Shown here in pieces: positions 1-9,260 of a stretch of DNA of 64,000 bases (the stretch's first letter is position 1; every line of letters begins with the position of its first letter). A model generated the notes under the pieces. The model saw nothing but the letters and a program-made list of their open reading frames with translations, ran no database searches and was not told where the DNA came from. Location of the stretch: the NCBI GenBank assembly GCA_029215795.1, contig JARDYH010000003.1, positions 17,462,001 to 17,526,000 of the forward strand, in the 5' to 3' direction. The position numbers and the translations under genes were made by a program. The DNA comes from Anniella stebbinsi. Lineage: Eukaryota > Chordata > Lepidosauria > Squamata > Anniellidae.

Positions 1-440
1 GTATGCAAATTTGGCTTCAGTCTGGGTCAGCGATCAACGGCATATGAACACTGCAGATCAGAAGACCAGCCTGTGGGTAAAGAACCTTGTGGGACCCTGC
101 AAGCCCAGTGCCTTGATCAAACCAGATCTGAGTGCAAGGCAGCTCATAGAATCCTTATTCTTAAAAGATACGGTAACCTATATTACCAACTACAAGGGTA
201 CATGTTCACCTGATTTGACCTTTGATTGCATTCTGGCTTTTTAAGAGGGGATTCAATCAGGCAGTCTGGCTCTTCTCCATTAATTTGCCACCCACCCACC
301 CCATGTTCATAGGTTGATAGATATGCTTCCAGGATCTGGAGAGATCTTGTATTTCAAGGCGGGTATAATGTTGTTCCTGAAGACACACAGGGCTTGCCAT
401 GAGCATTGCCAGGTTGCGACCTGAAGATTCCCTCTGTCCT
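1..440. other. Unique sequence, no recognised feature
   Basis: No repeat family is recognised here. The longest open frame (11-244, +, about 77 codons, opening at TTG) resembles no protein I know and has no clear splice context. I treat it as a chance ORF in intergenic or intronic DNA. Confidence 0.5.
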
Positions 441-448
441 TTTAAAAC

Positions 449-570
449 ACCCTTCCCCAAACTGGTACCCTCCAAATGTGTTTTGGACTACAGCTCCCAT
501 CAGCCCCAAGTAGCATGGCCAATAGGCTGTGGTGATGGGAGTTGTAGTCCAAAGGGTTAGAAAAGGCTGC
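449..570. mobile_element. Short fold-back MITE, family K, 8 bp TSD
   Basis: The two halves are inverted copies of each other. The left arm has CTACAGCTCCCATCAGCCCC and the right arm GATGGGAGTTGTAGTCC. The ends carry CCTTCCCCAA on the left and an AAGGCTGC-like end on the right. The element is flanked by the exact direct repeat TTTAAAAC at 441-448 and 571-578. An 8 bp duplication with terminal inverted repeats suggests a non-autonomous hAT-like transposon, although P and Merlin elements also make 8 bp duplications. It has no coding capacity. Confidence 0.75.
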
Positions 571-772
571 TTTAAAACCACCAGTTATGGAGGAGCCTTA
601 ACAACTGGAGCTTCTCCCATCTGTTGCTTTTTCTCCCCTTTTGGTATGTGGACCAGGGGAGGAATGGACAGGAGAAGCTGCAACTCCCCCACTTCAATGG
701 TGGTTTTAAATCTACAAGAGAAAAATCTTTGAGTTGCAAAGCCTACTTGCTGCGCCATACCATCCTTCAGAG

Positions 773-896
773 CAGGGTTGGTCAACTTATGGACCTCCAG
801 ATGTTTTGGCCTACAACTCCCACGATCCCATACTGGCTAGAGCTGAAGGGAGTTGTAGGCTCAAATATTTGGAGGGCCACAAATGGCTCACCTCTG
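773..896. mobile_element. Short fold-back MITE, family K, 7/8 bp TSD
   Basis: This is a second family K copy. The left arm has CCTCCAGATGTTTTGG followed by CCTACAACTCCCA, and the right arm has GGGAGTTGTAGG and ATTTGGAGGGCCA. The ends are CAGGGTTGG and CACCTCTG. The flanks CTTCAGAG (765-772) and CTTTAGAG (897-904) match at 7 of 8 bases, as expected for an aged target-site duplication. Confidence 0.7.
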
Positions 897-904
897 CTTT
901 AGAG

Positions 905-1190
905 TGCAACATCCCTGTCCAATGCATGTGAACTCGAAAGCAATTGCTTTCTAGTAAATGTGCTTAATGAGATATTAGGTTCTTCTTCTTGGACTGCAGG
1001 GCAGCCTTTATTTTGAAAAAGAATACAAGTGAATGTCAGAGGTAAATCTCTAGGCACGGCACGGAATTCTACAGCACTAGAAGGAAAACATCAGAAACGC
1101 CAGCCCATAGGGGAAAAGCCAGCAATGCTCTAGTTTCCAGGAGGGGTGATGCTTGCATAAGAAGGTGTCACGGTGTCAGCTTCTTCCACG
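905..1190. other. Unique sequence
   Basis: No repeat, gene or RNA is recognised between the MITE and the SINE. Confidence 0.4.
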
Positions 1191-1194
1191 TGGT

Positions 1195-1385
1195 CTGGAG
1201 CTTAGGAACTTAAAAGCTGCCTTGAGCTGGTTCAGTGACCTGCAGTTGTTCTCCAGAGCCTCCGTCAGGGCTATTTCCCATCACCTGCTACCTGATTCGT
1301 TTTAACCAGATATGTCAAGGATTTGATCTCAGACCTTCTGCATGCAAAGCATGTGCTGTACCAACAAGTCCCTTCCCCAATGGCA
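1195..1385 (-). mobile_element. tRNA-Ala-like SINE, reverse orientation
   Basis: Read on the minus strand, the head carries a tRNA-like anticodon arm with GCTTTGCATGCAGAAGGTC. This resembles tRNA-Ala(UGC). A degenerate B-box region follows, then a body with the AGCAGGTGATGGGAAATAGC motif. The same body and head recur near 8752, 24568, 39275, 55838 and 62285. The copy is diverged, notably in the B box, and should be inactive. Confidence 0.7.
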
Positions 1386-1403
1386 GAGCAAGGAAGTAGC
1401 AGC

Positions 1404-1407
1404 AACA

Positions 1408-1438
<31 letters not shown>
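1404..1438. repeat. (CA)n microsatellite
   Basis: An alternating AC tract of about 35 bp with one AT interruption. It lies just outside the SINE head. Confidence 0.95.
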
Positions 1439-1439
1439 T

Positions 1440-2600
1440 AGCTATGGTGACTGGTATTAATTTTACAGCACAGCAGGGACCCATACTGCAGCCAGATCCT
1501 AGGTCTGCTATGGAACCAGGCTTAGATGAGACATTATAACAGCCAAATGACAGTCACTCATCAAATTTCCCCTCCTCTTTCTGTACTGCCTAGTTAGTCA
1601 TGTGCATGATGTGACATCACCATGCGGTGCCCTGCCTACGCTCCACATTATTGACTGCTGATGGTGTGGGGGGAATCATACAGTGCTATGACATCACATC
1701 TTATGTTTTCCAACCAGATGCTATCCTAGACACACAGGTGCCATTTTTGGTGGCAAACACACATGGATATGAATGCCTAATTTGAACCACCATGCCTGGG
1801 ACAATAATCTTGTTTGCTCAATGGTCATAGCAGGCAGATCACCAGTTCAGCACATAAAACATTCCAGAAGAATATAAGAAATTCTATTTTTGCATCATTT
1901 AATAATGGTGTATGCAAAAAAAACAAAAATCCCCACAATGATGTTAAGGAATGGTTAATCTCTATTAAAATGATCTTGTGAAAGCACCATTGGAGTGTTC
2001 CTTGAACTTCTGTGCATTTGGGATGAAACCCTTGGATTAGAGTTTGCTTTGAAGAAATGCTGCCAGCCCCTGTCCTTGTATCTTTAATTTTTGTCACTCA
2101 GCCAACACTGTATCGTTGTATGGAATAAGGCTTGAAAGCTCCTTCCACACTCTTAAGTGCTCAGCTTTATTAACCCAACTACGGCACCCAAAAGGATTGT
2201 TTTCTAATTGGAAGTTATGAAAATAAATGTAAAATATGTGCTTGTATTTCATTTTTAAAAATTAGAGTTTGTTCCACTTTAGAATACGAGATTTTGAAAG
2301 TTTGGCAGAGTCAATGAAATGAAATGTTAAAACCTCGGGCCAAAAAAATGAGTTATGCTCCACTGAGGTGCATACTTCTATTGGTAGATGAGAAATCAGC
2401 CAAGCAACCTTTGTGCGTGTGTGTACATGCATGCCTTTGCCTTCTATCGCATGTTTATATTCCAAAATGAGAAACACCAGGGGTCAAACATGCCTGGTTA
2501 TCATGCCCTCTGAGATGGTAGCTTTTCATCCCTGTATACCCAAAGAATGCGGCTTGGTGGCTGATCGCAGGGACTCCGTGGTGTGGCAGAGAAGTATTAG
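1440..2600. other. Unique sequence
   Basis: Mixed-composition DNA with no repeat family or coding signal that I recognise. The 90-codon minus-strand ORF at 1825-2097 has no recognisable domain. Confidence 0.45.
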
Positions 2601-2627
2601 GTCACAATCCTATGCATGTTTAGAAAG

Positions 2628-2690
2628 GGGGGAAAGTCCTACAACTCCCAGCATTCCCCAGCCAGGCATGGAAGTTGGAGGACCTTTTTC
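2628..2690. mobile_element. Family K MITE fragment
   Basis: The segment has TACAACTCCCAGCATTCCCC followed by AGCCAGGCATGG and TTGGAGGACC. These match the core of family K, but both terminal repeats are missing. Just upstream is a short CACAATCCTATGCATGTTTA motif, also a dispersed repeat. Confidence 0.45.
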
Positions 2691-2729
2691 TGTCTAACCA
2701 TGTTGGGCAAGAAATAGCCTTCTTTTTTT

Positions 2730-3075
2730 CTTTTTATAGAATTTATAAACCACTTCACTTGAGAGTGGTGTACAACAAATTGAAATACTAAATACAAAAA
2801 ATGTAAAATAAAAGCAGAAACATCAGTGGCTGCAATTTAGTAATTAGCCAAGAAATGCTTGCTTGAAAAGAAAAGTTTTAAGCAGATGCAGAAAACAGTA
2901 GACACAAGCCTGAGTTCAGTGGGAGAAGCATTCCATAGCACAGGAGCCAACACACTTAAGGCCCTATTCCTGTTGGTTTCCAAGCAGATCTCCAACCTCT
3001 GTGGTACCACCAGGAATGCCTCTTCATAAGACCTCAGTGATCGGGCAGGATAATAAGGGAGACTGCTTTGGTCTC
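2730..3075 (-). mobile_element. LINE 3' region remnant, reverse
   Basis: The 5' part (TAGAATTTATAAACCACTTC and the GAGAGTGGTGTACA motif) resembles the hairpin tail of CR1/L2-type LINEs read backwards. The downstream part resembles the 46540-47040 remnant in layout: wording of the kind 'gagaagcattccatagca', then 'aaggccctattcctg'. It is non-coding and strongly diverged. The clade (L2 or CR1) is uncertain. Confidence 0.5.
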
Positions 3076-3238
3076 ATTGACATCTATAGAACAAGTTAGT
3101 CATGACTTACTGAACTCTCATCGATTTTAATGGGATATTTTTGATTTTAATTTTAAAAAATACTGATTTCATCTGGATTTAACCTGCTGTCTCTGTTGCT
3201 GAAAAACCTGGGGGTGTGGACAGGTTCTGGGGCAAAAT

Positions 3239-3557
3239 TAGGGTGACCATATGAAATGGAGGACAGGGCTCCTGTATCTTTAACAGTTGTGTTGAAAGGG
3301 GATTTTCAGCAGGTGTCATTTTTTTGCATGCAGCACCTGGTGAAATTGCCTCTTCCTCACAACAGCTAAAGCTCCAGGAGCCCTGCCCTCTTTTGTGTCT
3401 GGTCACTCTAGTATAGCTTCTGCAGCCTTAACTGTTGTGATGAAAAGGGAATTTCACCAGGTGCTACATGCATACAACGACACCTGCTGAAATTCCCTTT
3501 TCTATGCAACTGTTAAAGATACAGGAGCCTTGTCCTCCATTTTATATGGTCACCCTA
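3239..3557. mobile_element. Family A quartet-palindrome MITE, 8 bp TSD
   Basis: A full-length copy of 319 bp with termini TAGGGTGACCAT and ATGGTCACCCTA. It is flanked by the exact direct repeat GGCAAAAT at 3231-3238 and 3558-3565. Each half is itself an imperfect palindrome: the motif CTTTAACAGTTGT and its complement recur four times in alternating orientation. The loop sequence is of the GCATGCAGCACCTG type (subfamily A1). The 8 bp duplication and the TAGGG end fit the hAT superfamily pattern YARNG. It is non-coding, so movement would need a transposase supplied in trans. Confidence 0.85.
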
Positions 3558-3565
3558 GGCAAAAT

Positions 3566-4540
3566 CCTAGGGAGTAAGCTGCAATGCGGAAAACATAAAT
3601 ATAGTGTTCGCTCCCCCACTGCAGCAAGAGGCAAGACAAACGTGGCTTCTCCTTCCCATGCTGCTAAGTCAAACTAGCTGGAAGGCCCTGGAAAAGCTCA
3701 TGAATTCTATCCCCAGCCCACCAAAGATTCCTCCTACCAGCCCTATTTTCTTTTCTTCCTTTTTGTAGCTGCCAAATCGTCCCTGGGTTCATTGTAAGGA
3801 GAAAGACTGGCTATAAATGGAATTAATAAATTCTCTGTCTTGAATTAGCCAAAGGCAGGACTGTGCATGATGTAAAACCTCCCTTATATTATCGAATTTT
3901 ACCCACAATGTGGTCCAATAAAAGATCAAATTTTGATCTACTCTACGTTTTTCAAGGGGAGACGTGGACAATTCCTTAGTTTACTGAGGCTCATTTTCTG
4001 GCCAAAAGCAACCCCCCTTTGTCAACTTGAAAGCCAAAGTATTCTTGGAATTTTCCATTTTCCAAGGCGCCATGATGACTTGTCTTATTTTTCTTCTTTT
4101 GTAACACCACTGCGATCCTGTCCTGCTGATTTCTGAGATATTCCACTAAAAGAAAGAAATACAATCCTAGATCAGAAGCATTCATTTTGCCTCTGAGGAA
4201 GGAAGTGTCTGTTTTTTTCCAAGAGAACATCATGTTATTTCAATGAAATTTACCTTGTAGGATAAGAAACTGAATTCCAAAAACTTGAGGATTCCAGGAC
4301 GGCAGGAGCTTTCCCCTCATGTGAATGCACTTCTCCCAGTGAAAAATGATGCAATGAACATGCAGAGCTTAGCAGATGCATATGGGATTTCTAGAATTCC
4401 CATGGCTACTTCAGCAGGTATGGATCTGGATTGGTTCACTCCCTCCTAATTCAGGCGTTAGCCCTATTGAGGAGATGGAACTGAGAAGGCGCAGGAGAAC
4501 CCGTCATCCCAGACACCTTAGCTAAATTACATGTTTGGAC
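3566..4540. other. Unique sequence
   Basis: No repeats or genes recognised. Small ORFs on both strands overlap each other and show no domain. Confidence 0.45.
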
Positions 4541-4544
4541 TCAG

Positions 4545-4697
4545 TGGCTGTTTTATTGCTTTTTTAAAATAATATTTACCATGTTTTTAATCAGTTTTAT
4601 GTATTTTATTGTGTTTAATATTTATTGTTGTTCCCCGCCTCGATCCAAACGGAGAGGCGGGTAAGAAATAAAATTATTCTTCTTATTATTATTATTA
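4545..4697 (+). mobile_element. LINE-type hairpin tail with ATT repeat
   Basis: An AT-rich stretch leads into CCCGCCTCGATCC and GGAGAGGCGGG, which form a stem. A (ATT)n tail follows. The same hairpin plus trinucleotide tail occurs at 8850-8922 and, reversed, at 47590-47660 and 50801-50880. This arrangement is typical of 3' ends recognised by CR1/L2-clade reverse transcriptases in reptiles; the exact parent is not determined. Confidence 0.6.
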
Positions 4698-4853
4698 AGC
4701 AGCATTCATTTACCTGACTTGTCCTGCATTTCAGAGCACTTTCTCATCCCACTCTGAATGCACACCTAAGCATCTTTCAAATAGACTAAGGCAATTTAAA
4801 TTGGGCCAGATTTTAAGGTAGATAGGAACATGTGGTTAGACTATCAGGTAAGG

Positions 4854-5010
4854 TACGGTGACCAGATAAAATCCAGGTCAGGGCTCATGTAACTTTAACA
4901 GTTGTAGAGAAAAGGGAATTTCAGCCAATGTCATTTGTATGCAATTAGTTCCTGGTGAAATTCCCTCTTCATCACAACAGTTATAGTTGCAGGCACTATA
5001 CTAGAGTGCC
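4854..5010. mobile_element. Family A, left half only
   Basis: Starts TACGGTGACCAGATAAAATC and runs through the TGCAATTAGTTCCTGGTGAA loop to ACTATACTAGAGTG, the exact centre of the full unit, where it stops. The right half is absent. The next bases belong to family B. Confidence 0.75.
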
Positions 5011-5074
5011 TCTTATATACCACTTTCATGCCGCTTTCAAAGTGCTATATCCTGCTTGGTGTAGATCGGGCCCT
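5011..5074. mobile_element. Family B MITE, right end
   Basis: TATATACCACTTTCATGCCG through CTGCTTGGTGTAGATCGGGC matches the right arm of the complete copy at 59816-60053. The left arm is missing. Confidence 0.6.
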
Positions 5075-5133
5075 AGTCACAGTCTTTCACACTACAGTGA
5101 GATATACTTTATTTCAATTAAAATTGAGGTCTT
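5075..5133 (+). mobile_element. Family C fragment
   Basis: AGTCACAGTCTTTCACACTA and the following GTGAGATA segment match the middle of the complete family C copies (50221-50290 and the 13406-14932 composite). Confidence 0.5.
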
Positions 5134-5195
5134 AGGAGGAGGAGGAGGAGGAAGAGGAAGAGGAAGAGGAAGAGGAAGAGGAAGAAGAAGAAAGG
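5134..5195. repeat. Polypurine (GGA/GAAGAG)n tract
   Basis: About 60 bases of almost pure purine on the plus strand, starting as GGA triplets and passing into GAAGAG hexamers. Such homopurine mirror-like tracts can form triplex DNA. It is simple sequence with no coding meaning; the Gly/Arg-rich ORF across it is an artefact. Confidence 0.9.
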
Positions 5196-5504
5196 GACCC
5201 ACAAATAAGCCAGCAAAAGTGGTGGGATGTTACTATTAGGGATGTGCACTGGATCGGACCCGATCCACGATCCGAGTCCGGTCCAGTGGGAAATCGGATA
5301 AATTATCCGATTTCCGATCCCGCAGCTGGATCGGCCGATCCAATCCGAACCGGTCCGAAAAAGCTCCGAACCGGTTCGGCGGATCGGCGGATCGGCGGGC
5401 GCCCACTGGCGCCCACCGCCGCTTCCATTGGCGGGCGCCAGCGGGCGCCCGCCGATGAAAGTGGACAGCGGGGGGGGGGGAGGAGGGGGGCACTTACCTT
5501 CTCG

Positions 5505-5680
5505 GCCCGGCGGCTCCCGTCCGGCGCCGGCGCCTACTACTCCCAGCAGGCTCCGCGGCCTGCTCTAGGATGGCGCGCCGGGTGATGTCATCACCCGGCG
5601 CGCTACTCTAGAGCAGGCCGCGGAGCCTGCTGGAAGTAGTAGGCGCCGGCGCCGGACGGGAGCCGCCGGGCCGGAAAGGT
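5505..5680. repeat. GC palindrome 1 with CRE-like centre
   Basis: The left arm (CGGCTCCCGTCCGGCGCCGG, then the CAGCAGGCTCCGCGG part) is inverted almost perfectly in the right arm. The arms meet at GGGTGATGTCATCACCC (5581-5597), whose core resembles a CREB/ATF-type site. The outer edges carry CTTACC and GGTAAGG, splice-donor-like in opposite senses. Confidence 0.8.
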
Positions 5681-5744
5681 AAGGAGGGGGTGCGTGGAGG
5701 GGAGGAGGGGGCGCGCGGAGGGGGGAGGGGGGAGGGGGGCCCTT

Positions 5745-5915
5745 ACCTGCCCGGCCCGGCGGCTCCCGTCCGGCGCCGGCGCCTACTACTACCAGCAGGC
5801 TCCGCGGCCTGCTCCAGGGTGGCGCGCCGGGTGATGTCATCACCCGGCGCGCTACTTGAGAGTAGGCCGCGGAGCCCGCTGGTAGTAGCCGCCGGCGCCG
5901 GACGTGCCGAGAAGG
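5745..5915. repeat. GC palindrome 2, tandem copy of palindrome 1
   Basis: Repeats palindrome 1 about 248 bp downstream, with the same GTGATGTCATCAC centre (5831-5843) and the same CTTACC and GGTAAGT edges. It differs at scattered positions, so the duplication is not recent. Confidence 0.75.
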
Positions 5916-6110
5916 TAAGTGGCGGGGAAGGGGGCTTACCCCCCCCCCCGGAGCCGTCCGCTTCTATCCGCTGGCGCCCGCGGGCGCCAGCGGATGGAAG
6001 CAGGCGGCCCCAGGGGGGGTAGGGAGCGCGGGGGAGGGGGTTTACCTGCCGGGGCCGTCCACAGCGGACGGCCCCGGGGGGGGGAGGGAGTTAGGCCCCC
6101 CCTTACCCAC

Positions 6111-6176
6111 CCGCCGCCATTTTTTCCTCATAGACTTGCATTGCAATGCAAGTCTATGGGGAAAAAAATGGCGGCC
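6111..6176. repeat. Near-perfect short palindrome with YY1-like ends
   Basis: GCCGCCATTTTTTCC at the left is inverted as GGAAAAAAATGGCGGC at the right, with CATAGACTTGCATTGCAATG in the centre. The arms are about 30 bp with no real loop. The GCCGCCAT ends resemble YY1 core sites. Confidence 0.8.
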
Positions 6177-6328
6177 GATCCAAAAATGTACGATTTTTGG
6201 GTCGGGATCGGACTCGATCCGGTCCGGGGGGCCTCCGATTTTGTCCGAACCGGTCCGGGACAAAATTGGAGGTCCCGATCCGGGTCCCGATCCGATCCGG
6301 GGGGTCCGTGCACACCCCTAGTTACTAT

Positions 6329-6830
6329 TTGTGACATTTTTCCCATTTCCCTCCTTTTAGAGGTAGATAAAGAATCTTGCAATTACATTCCCTCAACTTA
6401 TTGTTCCTACAACCAAAAATTAGTCTTGGGCATGTGGTGAGTGCCATGATGTTACAGCTACCCACAAGCTACATTGCAAACGAGTGGTTATTAGGGTCTT
6501 TTCTACATGAGGCTTTTAACCTGCCACTTTACCGAGACTTCTGCTTCCAGAATCTTTATAGGATTAAAATTGGATCCTTTACACATGTTTTTTCCCCCAG
6601 TGGGCATGGGAGGGGTTCTTTCTCTGCCTTTCTATATTTTCCATTCTATATTTATTTATTTATTACATTTCTATACAAATGTAATAAAATTTGTATAGAA
6701 TTCACAAAAATTTAAAACATGACACCAGGTGGTGCTGTGGTATAGAGGAACTATGCAATTACACTAGGGTTTCATTCCACCATTTCCAGATAATGAAGTG
6801 TAGGAGAGCAAGCTGCTCCCCCCTCTAGGC
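6329..6830. other. Mostly unique sequence
   Basis: Contains a CTTTTCTACATGAGGCTTTT motif near 6498 resembling the end of family F (see 42206). A short inverted repeat (ATTTCTATACAAATGTAAT / AAATTTGTATAGAAT) lies at 6665-6705. Nothing coding is recognised. Confidence 0.4.
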
Positions 6831-7260
6831 AGGGATGGACAAATCTCTCAATTTTGGTACTTCACAGTTTCTCATTCTTCCCATCTTACGTTCAGTTCAT
6901 CCCAAACTTTAAGAACTTGTCCAATATTAAGTTTGATTCATCCTGACCATTGATATTTTAAAAAGGGTTACATGAAAATTTGTATACATTTTTGTGCAAG
7001 TTTCTCCTAATCCACGAATTTTTGCATGCAATTTCACCTAATATACGCTTTTTTTGCAAGTAATTTTCCTAACATGCTTTTTGGATAATTGTTTTCATTC
7101 ATATACATGATGTTGCGTGAACTTTCTCCTAATATACATATTTTTGTTCACATTTTTTTTTTAATCAGGAAACTCCACTGCAAAATTTGGAGAAGTGCAA
7201 ATTTGGAAGGATAACTGAGTTTCGGTTCGCGTGTGCAGAATTTGGTGAGTTTGTCCATAT
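6830..7260. repeat. AT-rich degenerate tandem block
   Basis: Loose units of about 35-40 bp repeat the pattern TTCTCCTAATATAC, then TTTTTGCA or TTTTTGTTCA. Clear examples lie near 7000, 7035, 7070, 7125 and 7150. The flanks contain related words (CAAATTTGGAGAAGTGCAAA). This looks like the interior of an old repeat with internal tandem structure; the family is unknown. Confidence 0.45.
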
Positions 7261-7283
7261 CCTTACCTCTGGCAAGCTCCTAC

Positions 7284-7408
7284 TGCCTACCCAGTGCCCT
7301 CCAGACATGTTAGACTGCAACTCATATAATTCCCAGCCAGCATGGGAACTTGGCCATTCTGGCTGGGATTTATAACACATGTGGAGGGCACCAGATTGGG
7401 GAAGGCTG
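7284..7408. mobile_element. Family K MITE
   Basis: The arms AGTGCCCTCCAGACATGTTA and ACATGTGGAGGGCACCAGAT are inverted copies, and the core is CCCAGCCAGCATGGGAACTT. The right end is TTGGGGAAGGCTG, as in other copies. No convincing TSD is seen. Confidence 0.65.
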
Positions 7409-7571
7409 TGATATATTGTCACATAGTGACACCATGTCCGAATCATTCTGCTGCAAAGTCTCCAGTTTGAGAGTTCAGGTACCTTATTACATTATCATCT
7501 ATGGGGAAATAAATGGTTATTATTTTTTGTCTAGCATAGCCAATGTTCAGGCCAGCATTAGGGAATGACCC

Positions 7572-7748
7572 TGTTCAGAAGACGCGCTGAGCCATGTTGG
7601 ATTAGCATTTTGAGCTAAACATCATGGCTTAGCATTCCGTATGAACTATTCCTAACCATGGTGGCTACATAACCACGGTTTCAGCACGTTCACTAACCAT
7701 TTGCTGCAAAAGGATTAGTGGCCTAATCATGGCTTAGCGTATTGTCTA
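7572..7748. mobile_element. Fold-back MITE, family I
   Basis: The left arm CAGAAGACGCGCTGAGCCAT pairs loosely with the right arm ATGGCTTAGCGTATTGTCTA. Further in, AACCATGGTGGC is mirrored by CCACGGTTTC. Probable non-autonomous DNA transposon, seen only once in this window. Confidence 0.5.
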
Positions 7749-8744
7749 AATATAATATAATACCCCATGATGTCATTTCTCTACCTATATAAGTGAAGTT
7801 CACTGCATTGAAATTCTGTCAGGCATCCTATTCTGTATGATTCGGTTAGAAGAAATATAGCTGCTGACCATATATCAAAAACCTAATTAAGTGGGGAAGG
7901 GGTTGGAGGGTTATATTAAGTCTTGTGTTTAAGATGGATATTGGATTCTTACTTCTCCCTTTGAAGTTCGTCATACATTCCTAGGTATCTTTCACAGCCT
8001 ACAATGCTGTACGTCTGCTTCTGATTAGATAATTGACATAAAACTATGCCAAACAAATACCGATCTCTTAAAATAAACTGCAGAGGTCCGTGAACTTTGC
8101 AGAATGCATGTAAGAGGTCTCCCTTCAATGAAAGATCATTCTGTGAAAAATCAGGTATTTTGGCAGGACTTTTTCTTTTGTGTTATCAACCCAGCATCAA
8201 GGCATTTAAGAAGGGGGTGAACTGAAAAAAACATTAGCTAGGGTAGTGGTTTGAACCTGACTCTTGGCATCTGTTAAAGCAGCATACAACTTTTCTGTAA
8301 AGAAATACATGGTCAGAGCAATTTGGCTTGAGTCCATCACAGATTCCTTGATCCTGTTCTTGCGCTCCATTGATGCGAGCATGCAAGGACCGGTTCTTCA
8401 TGCACGTATCAACTAACACAAAAATGCAGCTGTAATCAGACAGCTGATGCTAAAAAGTAATTCTCATACTACAAAGTGGAGTCTCTTATCACCTAATTGT
8501 TTTTTGATCCTACTCTAGATGTGGCCTGTGTGGGGACATAACCCCCCTGCCCTTTAGGGCAGCTGTGGGATTATATGATAATTGATACTATAAACAGCAT
8601 TTGTGTGCTCCAAGACTTCAGAACCACTATATTCAATCAGCCACAAGAAAGCGAGGGGGAATATAGGAAGTGGCCTTAAAGTGACCTGTGGTCCTTATAG
8701 CTCAGTAATGACTACACTGAATGGAAAAGAGGAACAGAGGAAGC
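7749..8744. other. Unique sequence
   Basis: No repeat family or gene recognised over about 1 kb. Confidence 0.45.
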
Positions 8745-8751
8745 TGACTTT

Positions 8752-9036
8752 TAGTCAGACCATAGGTCCATCTAGCCAGTATCATCAACTCTGACTGGAA
8801 GCAATGGTTCTTTTAACTGTTTTGTGATTCTTGTGTTTTATATTGTTGTTGTTGCCCGCCTCGATCCGGAGGGAGAGGCAGGTTATTATTATTATTATTA
8901 TTATTAATAATAATAATAATAATTCAGGGTTTCAGGTGGAACACTTTTCCTCGCCTACCTGGAGAAGCCATGGATTGAACCTGGGACCTTCTGCATGCAA
9001 AGCATGTGCTCTATCACATTGAGCTACAGCACCTCC
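8752..9036 (-). mobile_element. tRNA-Ala-derived SINE, split by an insertion
   Basis: On the minus strand the head has an A-box-like TAGCTCAATGTG, an anticodon arm with TTTGCATGCA (anticodon UGC), and an intact B box GGTTCAATCC. This matches tRNA-Ala(UGC) closely enough to name it as the source. The body continues to GTCTGACTAAAAGTCAG at the far end. Positions 8808-8922 are a foreign insert. The tRNA part is too diverged in its acceptor stem to be a working tRNA gene. Confidence 0.8.
8808..8922 (+). mobile_element. LINE-type hairpin tail inserted in the SINE
   Basis: TTTTAACTGTTTTGTGATTC leads to a CCCGCCTCGATCC / GGAGAGGCAGG stem and then (ATT)n-(AAT)n. It interrupts the SINE body between GGAAGCAATGG and CAGGGTTTCAGG, which are adjacent in other copies. 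Confidence 0.65.
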
Positions 9037-9260
9037 AGGACTTCAGGCAGGAGTATTTCTGCTGCTGCCTTAGGCATCCAAAGCATGTGCTCTGCCTTCT
9101 GAAGCTTTCCAAGGGTTCCCCCTGGAAAAAGGATGTTGCTTATGGGCAGAGCATATGCCTTCCATAAAAGCCAATACAACAGTTAACCTGTGTCTGGGCT
9201 ATGCCACTCCAGACTGCCATTGGAGGCTTACAAGACTGATATATTAGCATGGAGGAGCAT

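Larger units (their letters stand above)
5237..6320. mobile_element. CpG-rich fold-back transposon (1,084 bp), 8 bp TSD
   Basis: Termini are TAGGGATGTGCAC and GTGCACACCCCTA. The exact direct repeat GTTACTAT flanks it at 5229-5236 and 6321-6328. Sub-terminal DNA is dense in GATCCG/CGGATC motifs. The interior holds two related palindromes about 248 bp apart (centres near 5588 and 5837) and a third near 6143. CpG density is far above the surrounding AT-rich DNA. The terminal pattern and TSD length suggest a non-autonomous hAT-like element. Several ORFs cross it, but all are Pro/Arg/Gly-rich, overlap on both strands and are compositional artefacts. Confidence 0.85.

Noticed and set aside
1..244. 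Partial exon at the window start (77 codons)
   Set aside because: No recognisable protein motif, opens only with TTG, and ends in a stop without splice signals I can support.
5244..6440. Cluster of ORFs (up to 173 codons) in a CpG island, possibly a first exon or promoter
   Set aside because: The island has transposon tips and an 8 bp target duplication, and the ORFs reflect GC-rich palindromes on both strands.
8949..9036. tRNA-Ala gene
   Set aside because: The A box, anticodon arm and B box are recognisable, but the stems are mispaired and the sequence continues into a SINE body repeated elsewhere in the window.
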